64,000 nucleotides of DNA from positions 1-64,000 of the forward strand of contig JAISUC010000009.1 of assembly GCA_031272275.1 (NCBI GenBank), in the 5' to 3' direction. Positions 22,410 to 31,219 of the stretch are shown piece after piece; the stretch's first letter is position 1; the number at the start of each line of letters is the position of its first letter. Below the pieces are notes generated by a model. The model saw only the letters and a program-made list of their open reading frames with translations. It did not search any database and was not told the origin of the DNA. Origin of the DNA: Actinomycetes bacterium (GTDB lineage Bacteria; Actinomycetota; Coriobacteriia; WRKU01; WQUG01). The position numbers were made by a program, and so were the translations under genes.

Positions 22410-23864
22410 TCACATCACCTCCGCTGTGGCGACGTCCGGTGCCGGTACGTCTGCTACGTCTGCTACGTTTGCACTAGGCAACTCGGTCGGGGACGTACTC
22501 CCCGCATTATCGGTCGCACCGTCGACGATCGGTCCCTTTTTGATGAAGCCCAGCACCACGCGCAACCAGCCGATGAACAGCACGATGTAGACCACCAGAA
22601 ACAGTGCGATGGTAATCAACAGTTGCGGCGCGGGGACGGCTTTCGAAATCGCGTCGGCCGTGCGCAGCGATACATCCGGGTTGTCCGCCATCGGATAGAC
22701 GATCCAGGGTTGGCGGCCCAGCTCGGCGACCATCCAGCCGAACTGAATGGCGAGGAACGGTGCAATCCAGGCAAACAACAGCACGCGTTGCAGGCCCTTT
22801 GATTGCGTCAGGCGGTTTTTGCGTGCGGCGACGAATGCCCAAACGGCGACCACGGCGATGACCACGAACAACGCGACCATCAGGTGGTAGGTTTGGAAAA
22901 CCGTGTTGACCAGCCCGGTCGGGCGGTCGGCGGCGTCAAACGAGTTCAAACCGGGGTAGGTTTTGTTAAAGTCACCGCTGGCCAAAAAGCTGGTCATACC
23001 GGGGATGGCAAACGGCGCAAAGGTCTTGCCGGAGTCTTCGTCGACCCAGCCAAAGAACGCCAGATGCGTCGGTCCGTCCTCCCACTGACCCTCGACTGCC
23101 GCCGTTTTCGACGGCTGGGTGTTGGCCATTTCAGCGGCCTGCCAGTGTGCAGCCGGGATCATTAAAATTGTCGTGACCAGGGCGACGACGGCAGCCGTCT
23201 TGATGGTGTTGACGGCGAAACGTTCGTTGCGACCCTTAATCAGGTACCAGGCGGCAATCGCCATGGCGATGAACGCACCCAAAATCAGCAAAGCGACGAC
23301 CGTGTGCACGTAACGCGGACCGGTCGAATGGTTGATGGCGGCGGCGAAAAAGTCCGTGATGACGGCGCGACCGTCCTTTACCACCGCGCCTGCGGGCGTC
23401 TGCATCCAGCTGTTGGCGATGATGATCCAAAGCGCGGACAGAGCGGATCCGCCCCAGACCAGCCACGAGCTGACCATATAGAACTTTGGGCTGACCTTTT
23501 TGCGGCCGAACAGCAACACACCCAGGAAACTCGATTCCAGGAAGAACGCGAACAGGGCTTCGGCCGCCAGCGGTGCGCCGAAGATGTCTCCGACGAAACG
23601 CGAGTAATCCGCCCAGTTCGTACCAAAGGCGAACTCCATGGTGATACCGGTCGCCACGCCGACCACAAAGGTCGCCGTGAAGATCTTGACCCACAGGTTT
23701 GCGGCGGCCAGGTCGTGCGCGTCGCGCGTTTTGTAATAGCGCGTTTCAGCCAGTGCGACGATCAGACCCAGTCCGATAGACAGCGGGACGAACAGAAAGT
23801 GGAAGATGACCGTCATCGCGAACTGAAAACGCGAGAGCGCGACCACATCGGTGAAAAATCCCAT
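22410..23864 (-). CDS. cydA: Cytochrome bd oxidase subunit I
   Basis: The 484-residue quinol-oxidising subunit starts at ATG 23864 (MGFFTDVVALSRFQF) behind a strong GAAAGGAGG. The haem-ligand His 19 region (TVIFHFLFVPLSIGLG), GRQPW (ELGRQPWIVY) and the quinol-loop segment are present; the Q loop is the short form usual in Gram-positive bacteria. The last 40 residues are a variable tail containing a family A repeat (22489-22503, NAGSTSP in frame) and a small tandem repeat giving VADVADV. cydAB appears to be a two-gene operon transcribed from the promoter at 24039-24066. Confidence 0.97.
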   Translation of the reverse strand: MGFFTDVVALSRFQFAMTVIFHFLFVPLSIGLGLIVALAETRYYKTRDAHDLAAANLWVKIFTATFVVGVATGITMEFAFGTNWADYSRFVGDIFGAPLAAEALFAFFLESSFLGVLLFGRKKVSPKFYMVSSWLVWGGSALSALWIIIANSWMQTPAGAVVKDGRAVITDFFAAAINHSTGPRYVHTVVALLILGAFIAMAIAAWYLIKGRNERFAVNTIKTAAVVALVTTILMIPAAHWQAAEMANTQPSKTAAVEGQWEDGPTHLAFFGWVDEDSGKTFAPFAIPGMTSFLASGDFNKTYPGLNSFDAADRPTGLVNTVFQTYHLMVALFVVIAVVAVWAFVAARKNRLTQSKGLQRVLLFAWIAPFLAIQFGWMVAELGRQPWIVYPMADNPDVSLRTADAISKAVPAPQLLITIALFLVVYIVLFIGWLRVVLGFIKKGPIVDGATDNAGSTSPTELPSANVADVADVPAPDVATAEVM

Positions 23865-24038
23865 GCGCTGCCTCCTTTCTTTGACAGGGGTGCGCGGCAC
23901 AATCGGTGCCCGCGACCCGACAACAGATGAACAATACACGCGGCAATTGTCATAGTGGTTTCGACGTTCCCCCATTTCACGACGTTATCGCCTCTCCCGG
24001 AAATGGTGTAAAAACTATAACAATAAGTCGCTGTAACA

Positions 24039-24066
24039 AATATATCATTGCGACAAATATTGTCAA
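24039..24066 (-). promoter_or_regulatory. Promoter of cydAB
   Basis: On the minus strand TTGACA (24066-24061), a 16-bp spacer and TATATT (24044-24039) form a near-consensus promoter. The start would fall about 170 nt upstream of cydA. The long AT-rich leader contains a GTCGC/GCGAC dyad around the -10 region that could bind a redox regulator; no Rex-type consensus is evident. Confidence 0.7.
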
Positions 24067-24138
24067 TATAAAAGCCGGCGGGTAACCACAAGTATTAGTT
24101 GCTGTCGTGAACTGCAGTGTGCGGGGTGGGGTGGGGTT

Positions 24139-24154
24139 CGGGACGTACTCCCCC
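24139..24154. repeat. Family A repeat
   Basis: CGGGACGTACTCCCCC followed by AATT lies between the cydAB promoter and the amino acid ABC operon. The remaining DNA up to 24312 shows a TAAAAT -10-like box near 24204 and no other feature. Confidence 0.6.
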
Positions 24155-24312
24155 AATTTTTCGGAAAAAAGAATTGTGCGGGCATATGTTGGTATTAATA
24201 GGGTAAAATCGTAGTTTCAGGTTTGTAATGTGCAATATACATCGCGCTGTATGAGCGTTGTTGCGCGTGTGGTGGCGTCGGCGGCGATGCATAGGTATCG
24301 GAGGACTACAGT

Positions 24313-25038
24313 TTGATTGAGCTTATCAAAGTCAATAAGCATTTCGGCTCGAACCACGTGCTGAAAGACATCGACCTGCAGGTCCCGACGGGACAAAAGC
24401 TGGTTATCATAGGGCCGTCCGGTTCGGGCAAATCAACGCTGATTCGCTGTATGAACATGCTGGAAAAACCGTCCAGTGGGCGCGTGATCATCGACGGTGT
24501 CGAGCTGACTGCGCACAAGGCACCGGTGGCGCAGGTGCGCCAATCGGTCGCGATGGTGTTTCAGCAGTTCAACCTGTACCCGCACAAAACCGTACTGGAG
24601 AATCTGACCTTGGCGCCGGTGGTGGTCCAAGGCGTCGCGAAAGAGGCGGCGGAGGAATCGGGCCGCGCGTTTTTGGAGCGGGTCGGCTTAAGTGACAAGG
24701 CCGACGCCTATCCCGCGCAGCTGTCCGGCGGGCAGCAACAGCGCGTCGCCATTGCGCGTGCGCTGAACATGCACCCGAAGGTCCTGCTGTTCGACGAGCC
24801 CACCAGCGCTTTGGATCCCGAGATGATTCAAGAGGTGCTGGACGTAATTATAGGCTTGGCGGCAGAGGGCATCACCATGGTGGTGGTGACCCACGAGATG
24901 GGCTTTGCCCGCGAGGCCGCAGACCGCGTGATCTTCATCGACGAGGGGCTGATTTTGGAGGATGGCACCCCGCAGCACTTCTTTGAGGATGCACAGCACG
25001 AGCGTACGAAGCTGTTCCTGAGCAAGATCTTGCGTTAA
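24313..25038 (+). CDS. glnQ: Polar amino acid ABC transporter ATP-binding protein
   Basis: The 241-residue ATPase of the GlnQ/HisP class powers amino acid uptake. It has Walker [10 protein letters not shown] (near residue 36), Q-loop FQQFNLYPH, signature [15 protein letters not shown], Walker [14 protein letters not shown] and switch [14 protein letters not shown]. The start is TTG 24313, preceded by GGAGG; no ATG fits the conserved N-terminus. It is first in an operon with a binding protein and two permeases, so the layout is ATPase-SBP-permease-permease. Glutamine or glutamate is the likely substrate class, by homology only. Confidence 0.93.
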   Translation: MIELIKVNKHFGSNHVLKDIDLQVPTGQKLVIIGPSGSGKSTLIRCMNMLEKPSSGRVIIDGVELTAHKAPVAQVRQSVAMVFQQFNLYPHKTVLENLTLAPVVVQGVAKEAAEESGRAFLERVGLSDKADAYPAQLSGGQQQRVAIARALNMHPKVLLFDEPTSALDPEMIQEVLDVIIGLAAEGITMVVVTHEMGFAREAADRVIFIDEGLILEDGTPQHFFEDAQHERTKLFLSKILR

Positions 25039-25103
25039 GTAGTGTAAGGTGTATCACGTGTGCGTGTCGGGCAGGGATGCCCGGGAAAGAAAGGACGAGT
25101 GCT

Positions 25104-25937
25104 ATGAAGAAATTGTTGGTATTGGGCCTGGCCTTGGTGCTGGTTATCAGTGCGTTTGCGCTGGTCGGCTGTGGCAGCAAGGCAGAAGAGCCGCCGGCGA
25201 CTGATGCTGCGAGCTCGAACGAGGCGCTGGACCCGGCCGTTCAGGCCATCAAAGACGCCGGCGTGTTGAAGGTCGGTGTCAAGCAGGACGTTCCCGGATT
25301 CGGTTTGCTGAACCCCGAGACCGGCGAGTTCGAAGGCCTGGAAATCGATATGGCGCACCAGTTGGCTGAAAAGATCATCGGGGACGCCAGCAAGGTCGAG
25401 TTCACGCCCGTGACCGCGGAAACCCGCGGCACGTTGCTGGACAACGGTCAGATCGACATGGTCATCGCGACCTTCACCATCAAGCCCGAGCGCCTGGAGC
25501 AGTGGAACTTCAGCGATCCCTATTATCAGGACAGCGTGGGCCTGTTGGTCGAGACCAAGAACGGCTACACCGGCTTGGCCGACCTGGATGGCAAGACCAT
25601 CGGCGTCGCCCAGGGCGCAACGTCCAAGGACGCGGTTCAGACCGAGGCCGACAACCTGGGTATCAAGGTTAAGTTCACCGAGTTCCAGACCTATCCCGAG
25701 ATCTCGACTGCGCTCAAGGCCGGCAAAGTGGATGCCTTCAGCGTCGACCGCTCGATTCTGGCGGGTTACGTCGATGCCGAGCGCGAGATTCTGCCCGATA
25801 GCTTCAGCCCGCAGGACTACGGCATCGCCACCAAGAAATCGAACACGGGCCTGGCCGATTATGTCAACCAGTTCGTGAACGAGATCAAAGGCAACGGAGA
25901 GCTGGACACGTTGCTGGCGAACTATAACCTGAAGTAA
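25104..25937 (+). CDS. Polar amino acid ABC transporter substrate-binding lipoprotein
   Basis: The 277-residue family 3 solute-binding protein starts at ATG 25104 after GAAAGGA. Its signal peptide ends in the lipobox LVGCGS, so it is anchored as a lipoprotein. The mature part shows family landmarks: GVLKVGVKQDVPGFGLLNPETGEFEGLEIDMAHQ-type opening, RLEQWNFSDPYYQDSVGLLV and LDGKTIGVAQGATSKD. It delivers an amino acid to the permeases encoded 140 bp downstream. A stem-loop between this gene and the permeases could leave the binding protein more abundant than the membrane parts. Confidence 0.93.
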   Translation: MKKLLVLGLALVLVISAFALVGCGSKAEEPPATDAASSNEALDPAVQAIKDAGVLKVGVKQDVPGFGLLNPETGEFEGLEIDMAHQLAEKIIGDASKVEFTPVTAETRGTLLDNGQIDMVIATFTIKPERLEQWNFSDPYYQDSVGLLVETKNGYTGLADLDGKTIGVAQGATSKDAVQTEADNLGIKVKFTEFQTYPEISTALKAGKVDAFSVDRSILAGYVDAEREILPDSFSPQDYGIATKKSNTGLADYVNQFVNEIKGNGELDTLLANYNLK

Positions 25938-25984
25938 TCGCGGGTTTCAGTTAGGTACTCTTCCGGGGGAAGACCGGATGCGTA

Positions 25985-26019
25985 GGGGGGAGTGTGATGT
26001 TGCGACATTACACTCCCCC
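25985..26019 (+). terminator. Intra-operon stem-loop after the binding-protein gene
   Basis: GGGGGAGTGT (from 25986) pairs with ACACTCCCCC (to 26019) with an inner TGT/ACA stem. No T run follows, so it is likelier a partial terminator or mRNA 3' stabiliser. Its GGGGGAGTG arm resembles family A, suggesting a derived copy. Confidence 0.5.
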
Positions 26020-26077
26020 GAAACACCGGCGTGGTGCAGCGCGAACCGTGTCGCCCCCGCGATACTGACGGATTCAC

Positions 26078-26806
26078 ATGGGATCATCATTCACACAATG
26101 GGTTGAAAACCTGGGCCTGATGTTTTCCGAGGCCAAATGGTCGTCGCTGTTTCAGCATTTCGACCTGGTCTGGAAGGGATTGGGTTATACGATAGTCGCC
26201 GCGCTGGCCGGATTGGTGTTGGCGTTGGTTTTGGGTATCGTATTCGGCGTGCTGTCCGCCTCGCGCAATCGCGTGGCACAGGCGGTTGCGCGCATCTATG
26301 TCGAGTTTTTCCAGAACACGCCCTTGATGTTACAGGTCGTGTTTTTGGGATTCGGCCTGCCGATCATCTGGCCACAGTTCAACGTGGTACCGGTGTTGAT
26401 GGTGGGTATCATCGGGGTCGGGATTTATCACGGCGCCTATATTTCCGAGGCCGTGCGCGCCGGCATCCAGTCGATCAGCAAGGGCCAGCTGGAGGCGTCG
26501 CTGTCGCAGGGCATGAGCTATGTACAGGCGATGCGCTATGTGGTGATTCCGCAGGCGTTGACGGTGGTGTTGCCGCCGCTGACCAACCAGGCGGTAAACC
26601 TGATTAAGAACACGTCGGTGTTGCTGTATATCGGCGCTGCCGAGTTGATGTATGTGTCCAAATCGATTCAGGCGACCTATTACAACCCGGGGCCCGTGTA
26701 CCTGGTTGCGATGGGGCTCTATTTCTGCCTGTGTTTCCCGCTGGCGTTTCTGGCGCGCAAGCTGGAAGAGCGGGCAGAGGCATCCGCCGGGAGCGGACAG
26801 GCATGA
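26078..26806 (+). CDS. Polar amino acid ABC transporter permease 1
   Basis: The 242-residue inner-membrane permease of the HisMQ/GlnP type has about five helices. The cytoplasmic EAA loop contacting the ATPase is clear (RAGIQSISKGQLEASLSQGMSYVQAMRYVVIPQAL). The N-terminal substrate-pathway region includes YVEFFQNTPLMLQVVFLGFGLP. It overlaps the second permease gene by 4 bp (ATGA), so the two are translationally coupled and probably form a heterodimer. Confidence 0.92.
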   Translation: MGSSFTQWVENLGLMFSEAKWSSLFQHFDLVWKGLGYTIVAALAGLVLALVLGIVFGVLSASRNRVAQAVARIYVEFFQNTPLMLQVVFLGFGLPIIWPQFNVVPVLMVGIIGVGIYHGAYISEAVRAGIQSISKGQLEASLSQGMSYVQAMRYVVIPQALTVVLPPLTNQAVNLIKNTSVLLYIGAAELMYVSKSIQATYYNPGPVYLVAMGLYFCLCFPLAFLARKLEERAEASAGSGQA

Positions 26807-27489
26807 CAAACGCCGCGAACGCCACCATCGGCTTTATGCTGTCACGGGGCTGGTTTTGGACCTCGTTGTTAGAGGGTCTGAAGCTGACGCTGTATATCAG
26901 CGGGGTCAGTATCCTGATTGCGTTCGTGTTCGGGATCGTGGTCGGTGTCATGCGCTATTCGCGTGTGCCGGTGATCAGCTGGATTGCGACCGCTTACATC
27001 GAATTCATACGCAATATCCCGTTGGTGTTGTTGATGCTGTTCTGTTTTCTGGTGTTTCAGCTGAAAGATGTAACGGCCGCCATTTTTGCGCTCTCGATTT
27101 TCACCACGGCCGTGATTGCCGAGGTCGTACGTGGGGGGCTGAATTCGATTCCCAAAGGCCAGTGGGAGGCCGCACGCAGCCAGGGGATGTCCTATCTGCA
27201 GATATTGCGGCATATTGTGTTACCGCAGGCGGTGACCAAAATGATACCGCCGATCGTCAGTCAGTTCGTGACCGCGATCAAGGACAGTTCGTTCGCGCTG
27301 TTGTTGGGTGTCGTCGAGCTGACGGCGCGATCGAACATTCTGAAAGGTCTGTTTCCCGCAGTCGGGCAGATTTTGACCATCTATGCGGTTATTGCCGCGA
27401 TGTATTTTGTGATTAACTTCGCCATATCCGTGGTCGCGCGAGCGTTGCAAAAACGACTGTCGGCAGGGCGCGGCTCCATCGGCCAATAA
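26803..27489 (+). CDS. Polar amino acid ABC transporter permease 2
   Basis: This 228-residue paralogue of the preceding permease has the EAA loop GGLNSIPKGQWEAARSQGMSYLQILRHIVLPQAV and AYIEFIRNIPLVLLMLFCFLVF. The start ATG 26803 overlaps the upstream stop as ATGA. It is the last gene of the operon; an AT-rich stretch with short hairpins (27487-27512) follows before the next promoter. The substrate is not evident from the sequence. Confidence 0.92.
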   Translation: MTNAANATIGFMLSRGWFWTSLLEGLKLTLYISGVSILIAFVFGIVVGVMRYSRVPVISWIATAYIEFIRNIPLVLLMLFCFLVFQLKDVTAAIFALSIFTTAVIAEVVRGGLNSIPKGQWEAARSQGMSYLQILRHIVLPQAVTKMIPPIVSQFVTAIKDSSFALLLGVVELTARSNILKGLFPAVGQILTIYAVIAAMYFVINFAISVVARALQKRLSAGRGSIGQ

Positions 27490-27515
27490 ATATAAATAAT
27501 TTTATAAAAAAATAG

Positions 27516-27544
27516 TTGACACGACACGTGGACGCGTGTTACCT
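27516..27544 (+). promoter_or_regulatory. Promoter with overlapping dyad for the peptide/nickel ABC operon
   Basis: TTGACA (27516-27521), a 17-bp spacer and TTACCT (27539-27544). The spacer carries ACACG (27519-27523) and CGTGT (27535-27539) as inverted arms 11 bp apart, and a central CACGTG. The dyad covers the RNA polymerase site and could be an operator; which regulator would bind is unknown. Confidence 0.55.
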
Positions 27545-27623
27545 TTTGGATGTTCGTGCTATTCCACATCTGCGGCCGCAGACGAACTGCTCGGTTTTCG
27601 ACAACGTACAGGAGGTAATATCC

Positions 27624-29264
27624 GTGAAACGTGTTACGAAAAGGCTCGGCGCATTATTGGTGGTATCCGTACTGCTGGCATCCGTACTGTTTGGATGTGC
27701 GGCACAAACGAAGGGCACCACCGACTCCGCAACAGGCACATCCGCACACAACGATCAAGTCACCATCGGTTTCCCGAACATTCCCGAACATTTTGATCCG
27801 CTGCAGGGCTACGGTACATCCGGCCATGACGGCGGCCAGCTGATTTTCTCAACCTTGGTTGCGACGGATGCGGACATGCACATCGTCCCCGATTTGGCGA
27901 CCGATTACACCATCAGCGATGACGCGCTGACCTATACCTTCACCTTGCGCGACGATGCGCGATTCACCGACGGCACCCCGGTGACGGCTGACGACGTGGT
28001 GTTTACGTTCCAAAGCTTTCAAGATGCCGCGACATCGGTGGATCTGTCGATGATGGCAGGCATCACCGCCGCGGACAATCGCGTCGTCATTACGCTGACA
28101 GAACCCCGCAGCACCTTCCTTTTGACCGTGGCTGCCGCAGGCATCGTCCCCGAACATGCTTATAACGCGGACTTCGGCTTGAACCCTGTGGGTTCCGGTC
28201 CCTATAAGCTGGCACAGCTGGATCCCGACCAACAGTGGATTCTGGAGGCCAACGAGGACTATTACGGCACCGTGCCCACCATCAAACGTGCGGTCTTCGT
28301 CAAAATGACCGACGAGGACACGCAGCTTGCGGCGGTCAAAGCAGGCGAGGTCGACATCACCTTGACATCGGCCACGCTGGCGAACGTGAATACCGTCGAC
28401 GGCTATCATCTGCAGCAGGAAAAAACCGTCGACAACATGGGTGTCGTCATGCCGACCGTCCCCGCACAGGCACAGAAAAACCAATACGGCGCCCCGGTCG
28501 GAAACGACATCACCTGCGACGTGAATTTCCGCAAGGCGCTGGCATACGGCATCGACCGTGACGCGATTTGCACGGCAGCCCTGAACGGTTTTGCCACGCC
28601 CGCCTATTCCGAAAACGACGGTATGCCTTGGTCGAACGCCGACAGTGCAATCGACTATGACCTGAACTATGCCCGCGAGCTGCTGGACAAAGCCGGCTGG
28701 ACGGACAGTGACGGCGACGGCATCCGTGACAAAGACGGAATCCGGGCCGCACTCCCCCTGTTGTATTTCGCCGGTGATTCCGTACGCCAGGCCGTCTGTA
28801 TGGCGCTGGCACAGCAGGCGCGCGATAACCTAGGGATTGAAATCACGCCCGCCGGTATCGCCGCCGACGACTTCACTGCGCGCATGTATGCCGAGCCCAT
28901 CATCCTGGCGTGGGGCAGCGCGAACCCCATCACCAGTTACTATCTGTATCACAGTTCGCACGCCGGGCTGGATGACTGGTACAACCCGGAAAACTACACC
29001 AGCGACACCGTGGACGGCTATCTGGAACGTGCCGTGGCCGCCCGCACGCTGGACGACGCGTCCGAACTGTTCCGGCAGGCGCAATGGGACGGGCAGACCG
29101 GTACATCGATGCGCGGGGACTGCCCCTACGTGTTCCTGATCAACAAAACGCACCTGTACTGGGTGCGCGACGGGCTGGACATCGGACGCCAGCAGATTCA
29201 CGCACACGGCGATGCCTGGCCGCTGGTGAACAACTTGGCTGAATGGTCATGGGCAGCAAACTGA
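27624..29264 (+). CDS. Family 5 solute-binding lipoprotein (peptide/nickel ABC transporter)
   Basis: The 546-residue protein has a signal peptide ending in the lipobox VLFGCAAQ and the family 5 fold: HFDPLQGYGTSGHDGGQLIFSTLV, YTFTLRDDARFTDGTPVTADDVVFTF, VGSGPYKL and RKALAYGIDRD. The GTG start at 27624 has an ideal AGGAGG. Family 5 proteins bind peptides, nickel chelates or other solutes. Nickel is attractive because the window encodes a nickel enzyme, but no nickel-site residues can be assigned from sequence alone. It heads a five-gene operon that overlaps or abuts throughout. Confidence 0.9.
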   Translation: MKRVTKRLGALLVVSVLLASVLFGCAAQTKGTTDSATGTSAHNDQVTIGFPNIPEHFDPLQGYGTSGHDGGQLIFSTLVATDADMHIVPDLATDYTISDDALTYTFTLRDDARFTDGTPVTADDVVFTFQSFQDAATSVDLSMMAGITAADNRVVITLTEPRSTFLLTVAAAGIVPEHAYNADFGLNPVGSGPYKLAQLDPDQQWILEANEDYYGTVPTIKRAVFVKMTDEDTQLAAVKAGEVDITLTSATLANVNTVDGYHLQQEKTVDNMGVVMPTVPAQAQKNQYGAPVGNDITCDVNFRKALAYGIDRDAICTAALNGFATPAYSENDGMPWSNADSAIDYDLNYARELLDKAGWTDSDGDGIRDKDGIRAALPLLYFAGDSVRQAVCMALAQQARDNLGIEITPAGIAADDFTARMYAEPIILAWGSANPITSYYLYHSSHAGLDDWYNPENYTSDTVDGYLERAVAARTLDDASELFRQAQWDGQTGTSMRGDCPYVFLINKTHLYWVRDGLDIGRQQIHAHGDAWPLVNNLAEWSWAAN

Positions 29265-30238
29265 AAGTCATCAAACAGTCAGGGGCGTACCTCGTTCGCG
29301 GGGTCACGCTCCTGATTGCCATCAGTATCCTGAGCTTTGTGCTGATGTCGCTATCGCCGATTGACCCCATGCGCGCCTATGTCCAGGCAAACCCGGGCGC
29401 GTCTGCGGAAAACATCGCGAAAATGGAGGAATTCTGGGGCCTGAACGACCCGATGCCGACCCGATTCGTGAAATGGGGGAGTGCGCTCCTACGCGGAGAC
29501 TTTGGAACGTCTAAGCTCTACCGGCGTCCCGTACTGGAAATAATCGGCACCCGATTTGCGGCAACGCTCGCGCTGATGCTGACGGCGTGGACGATGTCGG
29601 GGGTGTTGGGCTTCTCGATTGGCTGTGCGATGGGCTTGACTCAGGGAAGTTTCATCGACCGGGTGCTGAAACGGCTGTGCCTGATTATGTGCTCGATTCC
29701 GACCTTTTGGATCGGGCTGGTGTTTCTGATGCTGTTTTCCGTGTGGCTGGGTTGGTTTCCGTTCGGGATGGCGGTTCCTGCCGGCGTGGCAGCCGGTGAT
29801 GTGACCATCTGGCAGCGGCTGCATCATTTGGTGCTGCCGGCGGCAACCCTCAGCTTTCTGTCCTTTGCCAACGTGGCGCTGCACACCCGCGAGAAACTGA
29901 CCGAGGTCATGAGCAGCGAATACGTGTTGTTTGCCCGTGCCCGGGGCAAGTCGCGGTTTCAGATACTGCGTCAGCACGGGTTTCGAAACATCCTGATGCC
30001 GGCGGTGACCATGCAGTTTTCCTCGTTCAGCGAACTGTTCGGTGGGTCCGTGTTGGCAGAGAACATATTCGGCTATCCCGGCCTGGGGGCCGCAGCCAGC
30101 GCGGCGGGACTGCAGAGCGATATTCCGCTGTTACTGGGCATCACGTTGTTTTCTGCATTGTTCGTGTTTGCGGGAAATGCGATAGCCAACGGTCTGTACG
30201 TGGTGATCGATCCCCGCGTGCGAGAGGGGGTGGCGTAA
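29243..30238 (+). CDS. Peptide/nickel-type ABC transporter permease, NikB/DppB-like
   Basis: The 331-residue membrane protein of the BPD_transp_1 family has six helices. The N-terminal helix and the periplasmic segment (SPIDPMRAYVQANPGASAENIAKMEEFWGLNDP, WGSALLRGDFGTS) match DppB/NikB. The EAA loop is RARGKSRFQILRQHGFRNILMPAVTM. The first ATG (29243) overlaps the upstream gene by 22 bp; ATG 29249 is an alternative. It pairs with the next gene product to form the channel. Confidence 0.9.
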   Translation: MVMGSKLKVIKQSGAYLVRGVTLLIAISILSFVLMSLSPIDPMRAYVQANPGASAENIAKMEEFWGLNDPMPTRFVKWGSALLRGDFGTSKLYRRPVLEIIGTRFAATLALMLTAWTMSGVLGFSIGCAMGLTQGSFIDRVLKRLCLIMCSIPTFWIGLVFLMLFSVWLGWFPFGMAVPAGVAAGDVTIWQRLHHLVLPAATLSFLSFANVALHTREKLTEVMSSEYVLFARARGKSRFQILRQHGFRNILMPAVTMQFSSFSELFGGSVLAENIFGYPGLGAAASAAGLQSDIPLLLGITLFSALFVFAGNAIANGLYVVIDPRVREGVA

Positions 30239-30241
30239 GCC

Positions 30242-31213
30242 ATGCATATCGAAGGAGGCTCGCACGCACACGCGCATGCGGTCGAACATGCCGCCGGGGC
30301 CGGTGCCGGTGTCGGGGCCGGCGAGCTGGCGTTGGGTCCCGGCGTGGGTCCGGATGCCGTTATCGGTGCCGGCAGGCGCTTTGCGCTGCTGGGGAATATC
30401 AATCGGCGCAAACTGGCAGCGATTCTGACGGTGATTATTCTGGCCATCATTCTGACGGTGTCGGTGGCAGGCGTCCTGTTGGGCGACAAGGGTTTGACGG
30501 CGGATTTTTCGCAGAAGGCGCTGGCACCCAGCCGGGAACACCCCTTTGGGACCGACCTGTTGGGACGTGACGTGGCGACGCGCACCATCAAGGGACTGGC
30601 GCTCAGCCTGTTTGTCGGTGTGTCGGCATCGGCGGTATCGGCGGTGCTGGCAGTGATTGTCGGGGTCTGTGCCGCCCTGGGGCGCGGCTGGCTGGATCAT
30701 GCGGTGAACTGGCTGATAGATCTGACCATGGGTATCCCGCATACGATACTGCTGATACTGATATCGATTGCCGCCGGCCGCGGTTGGCGGGGACTGTTAA
30801 TTGGGGTCATCGTCACCCACTGGACGGGACTGGCGCGTATCATCCGTGCCGAGGTTTTGCAGCTGCGCTCGCAGCATTACATTGCGGTGGCCGGTAAGCT
30901 GGGCAGGTCGCGCTGGTGGGTCATGACGCGTCATATCCTGCCGCATCTGGTGCCGCAGTTTCTGGTGGGATTGATCTTGCTGTTCCCGCACGCCATCATG
31001 CACGAATCGGGCCTGACCTTTCTGGGGTTCGGGATGCCGCCCGAACAGCCCGCAATCGGGATCATATTGTCGGAAGCCATGCGCTCGCTATCCAGTGGGA
31101 TGTGGTGGCTTGCGTTTTTTCCGGGTTTGGCGCTGGTGATTCTGGTGTTGTTGATAGACAAGCTGGGGGAGTGTGTGAAGCTCCTCTTCAATCCGCACAG
31201 TGCACAGGAGTGA
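30242..31213 (+). CDS. Peptide/nickel-type ABC transporter permease, NikC/DppC-like
   Basis: The 323-residue permease shows FGTDLLGRDVATRTIKGLALSL and the EAA loop RAEVLQLRSQHYIAVAGKLGRSRWWVMTRHILPHL, typical of NikC/DppC. The N-terminus is unusual: about 45 cytoplasmic residues rich in His, Ala and Gly (GGSHAHAHAVEHAAG) before the first helix, a possible metal-binding patch. It starts 3 bp after the upstream stop. The His-rich tail gives slight support for a metal such as nickel. Confidence 0.9.
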   Translation: MHIEGGSHAHAHAVEHAAGAGAGVGAGELALGPGVGPDAVIGAGRRFALLGNINRRKLAAILTVIILAIILTVSVAGVLLGDKGLTADFSQKALAPSREHPFGTDLLGRDVATRTIKGLALSLFVGVSASAVSAVLAVIVGVCAALGRGWLDHAVNWLIDLTMGIPHTILLILISIAAGRGWRGLLIGVIVTHWTGLARIIRAEVLQLRSQHYIAVAGKLGRSRWWVMTRHILPHLVPQFLVGLILLFPHAIMHESGLTFLGFGMPPEQPAIGIILSEAMRSLSSGMWWLAFFPGLALVILVLLIDKLGECVKLLFNPHSAQE

Positions 31214-31219
31214 TACAAC

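Noticed and set aside
29474-29500. GGGGGAGTGCGCTCC resembling family A in the NikB-like gene
   Set aside because: The encoded WGSALLRGDFGTS is a conserved motif of these permeases, so the likeness is probably chance.
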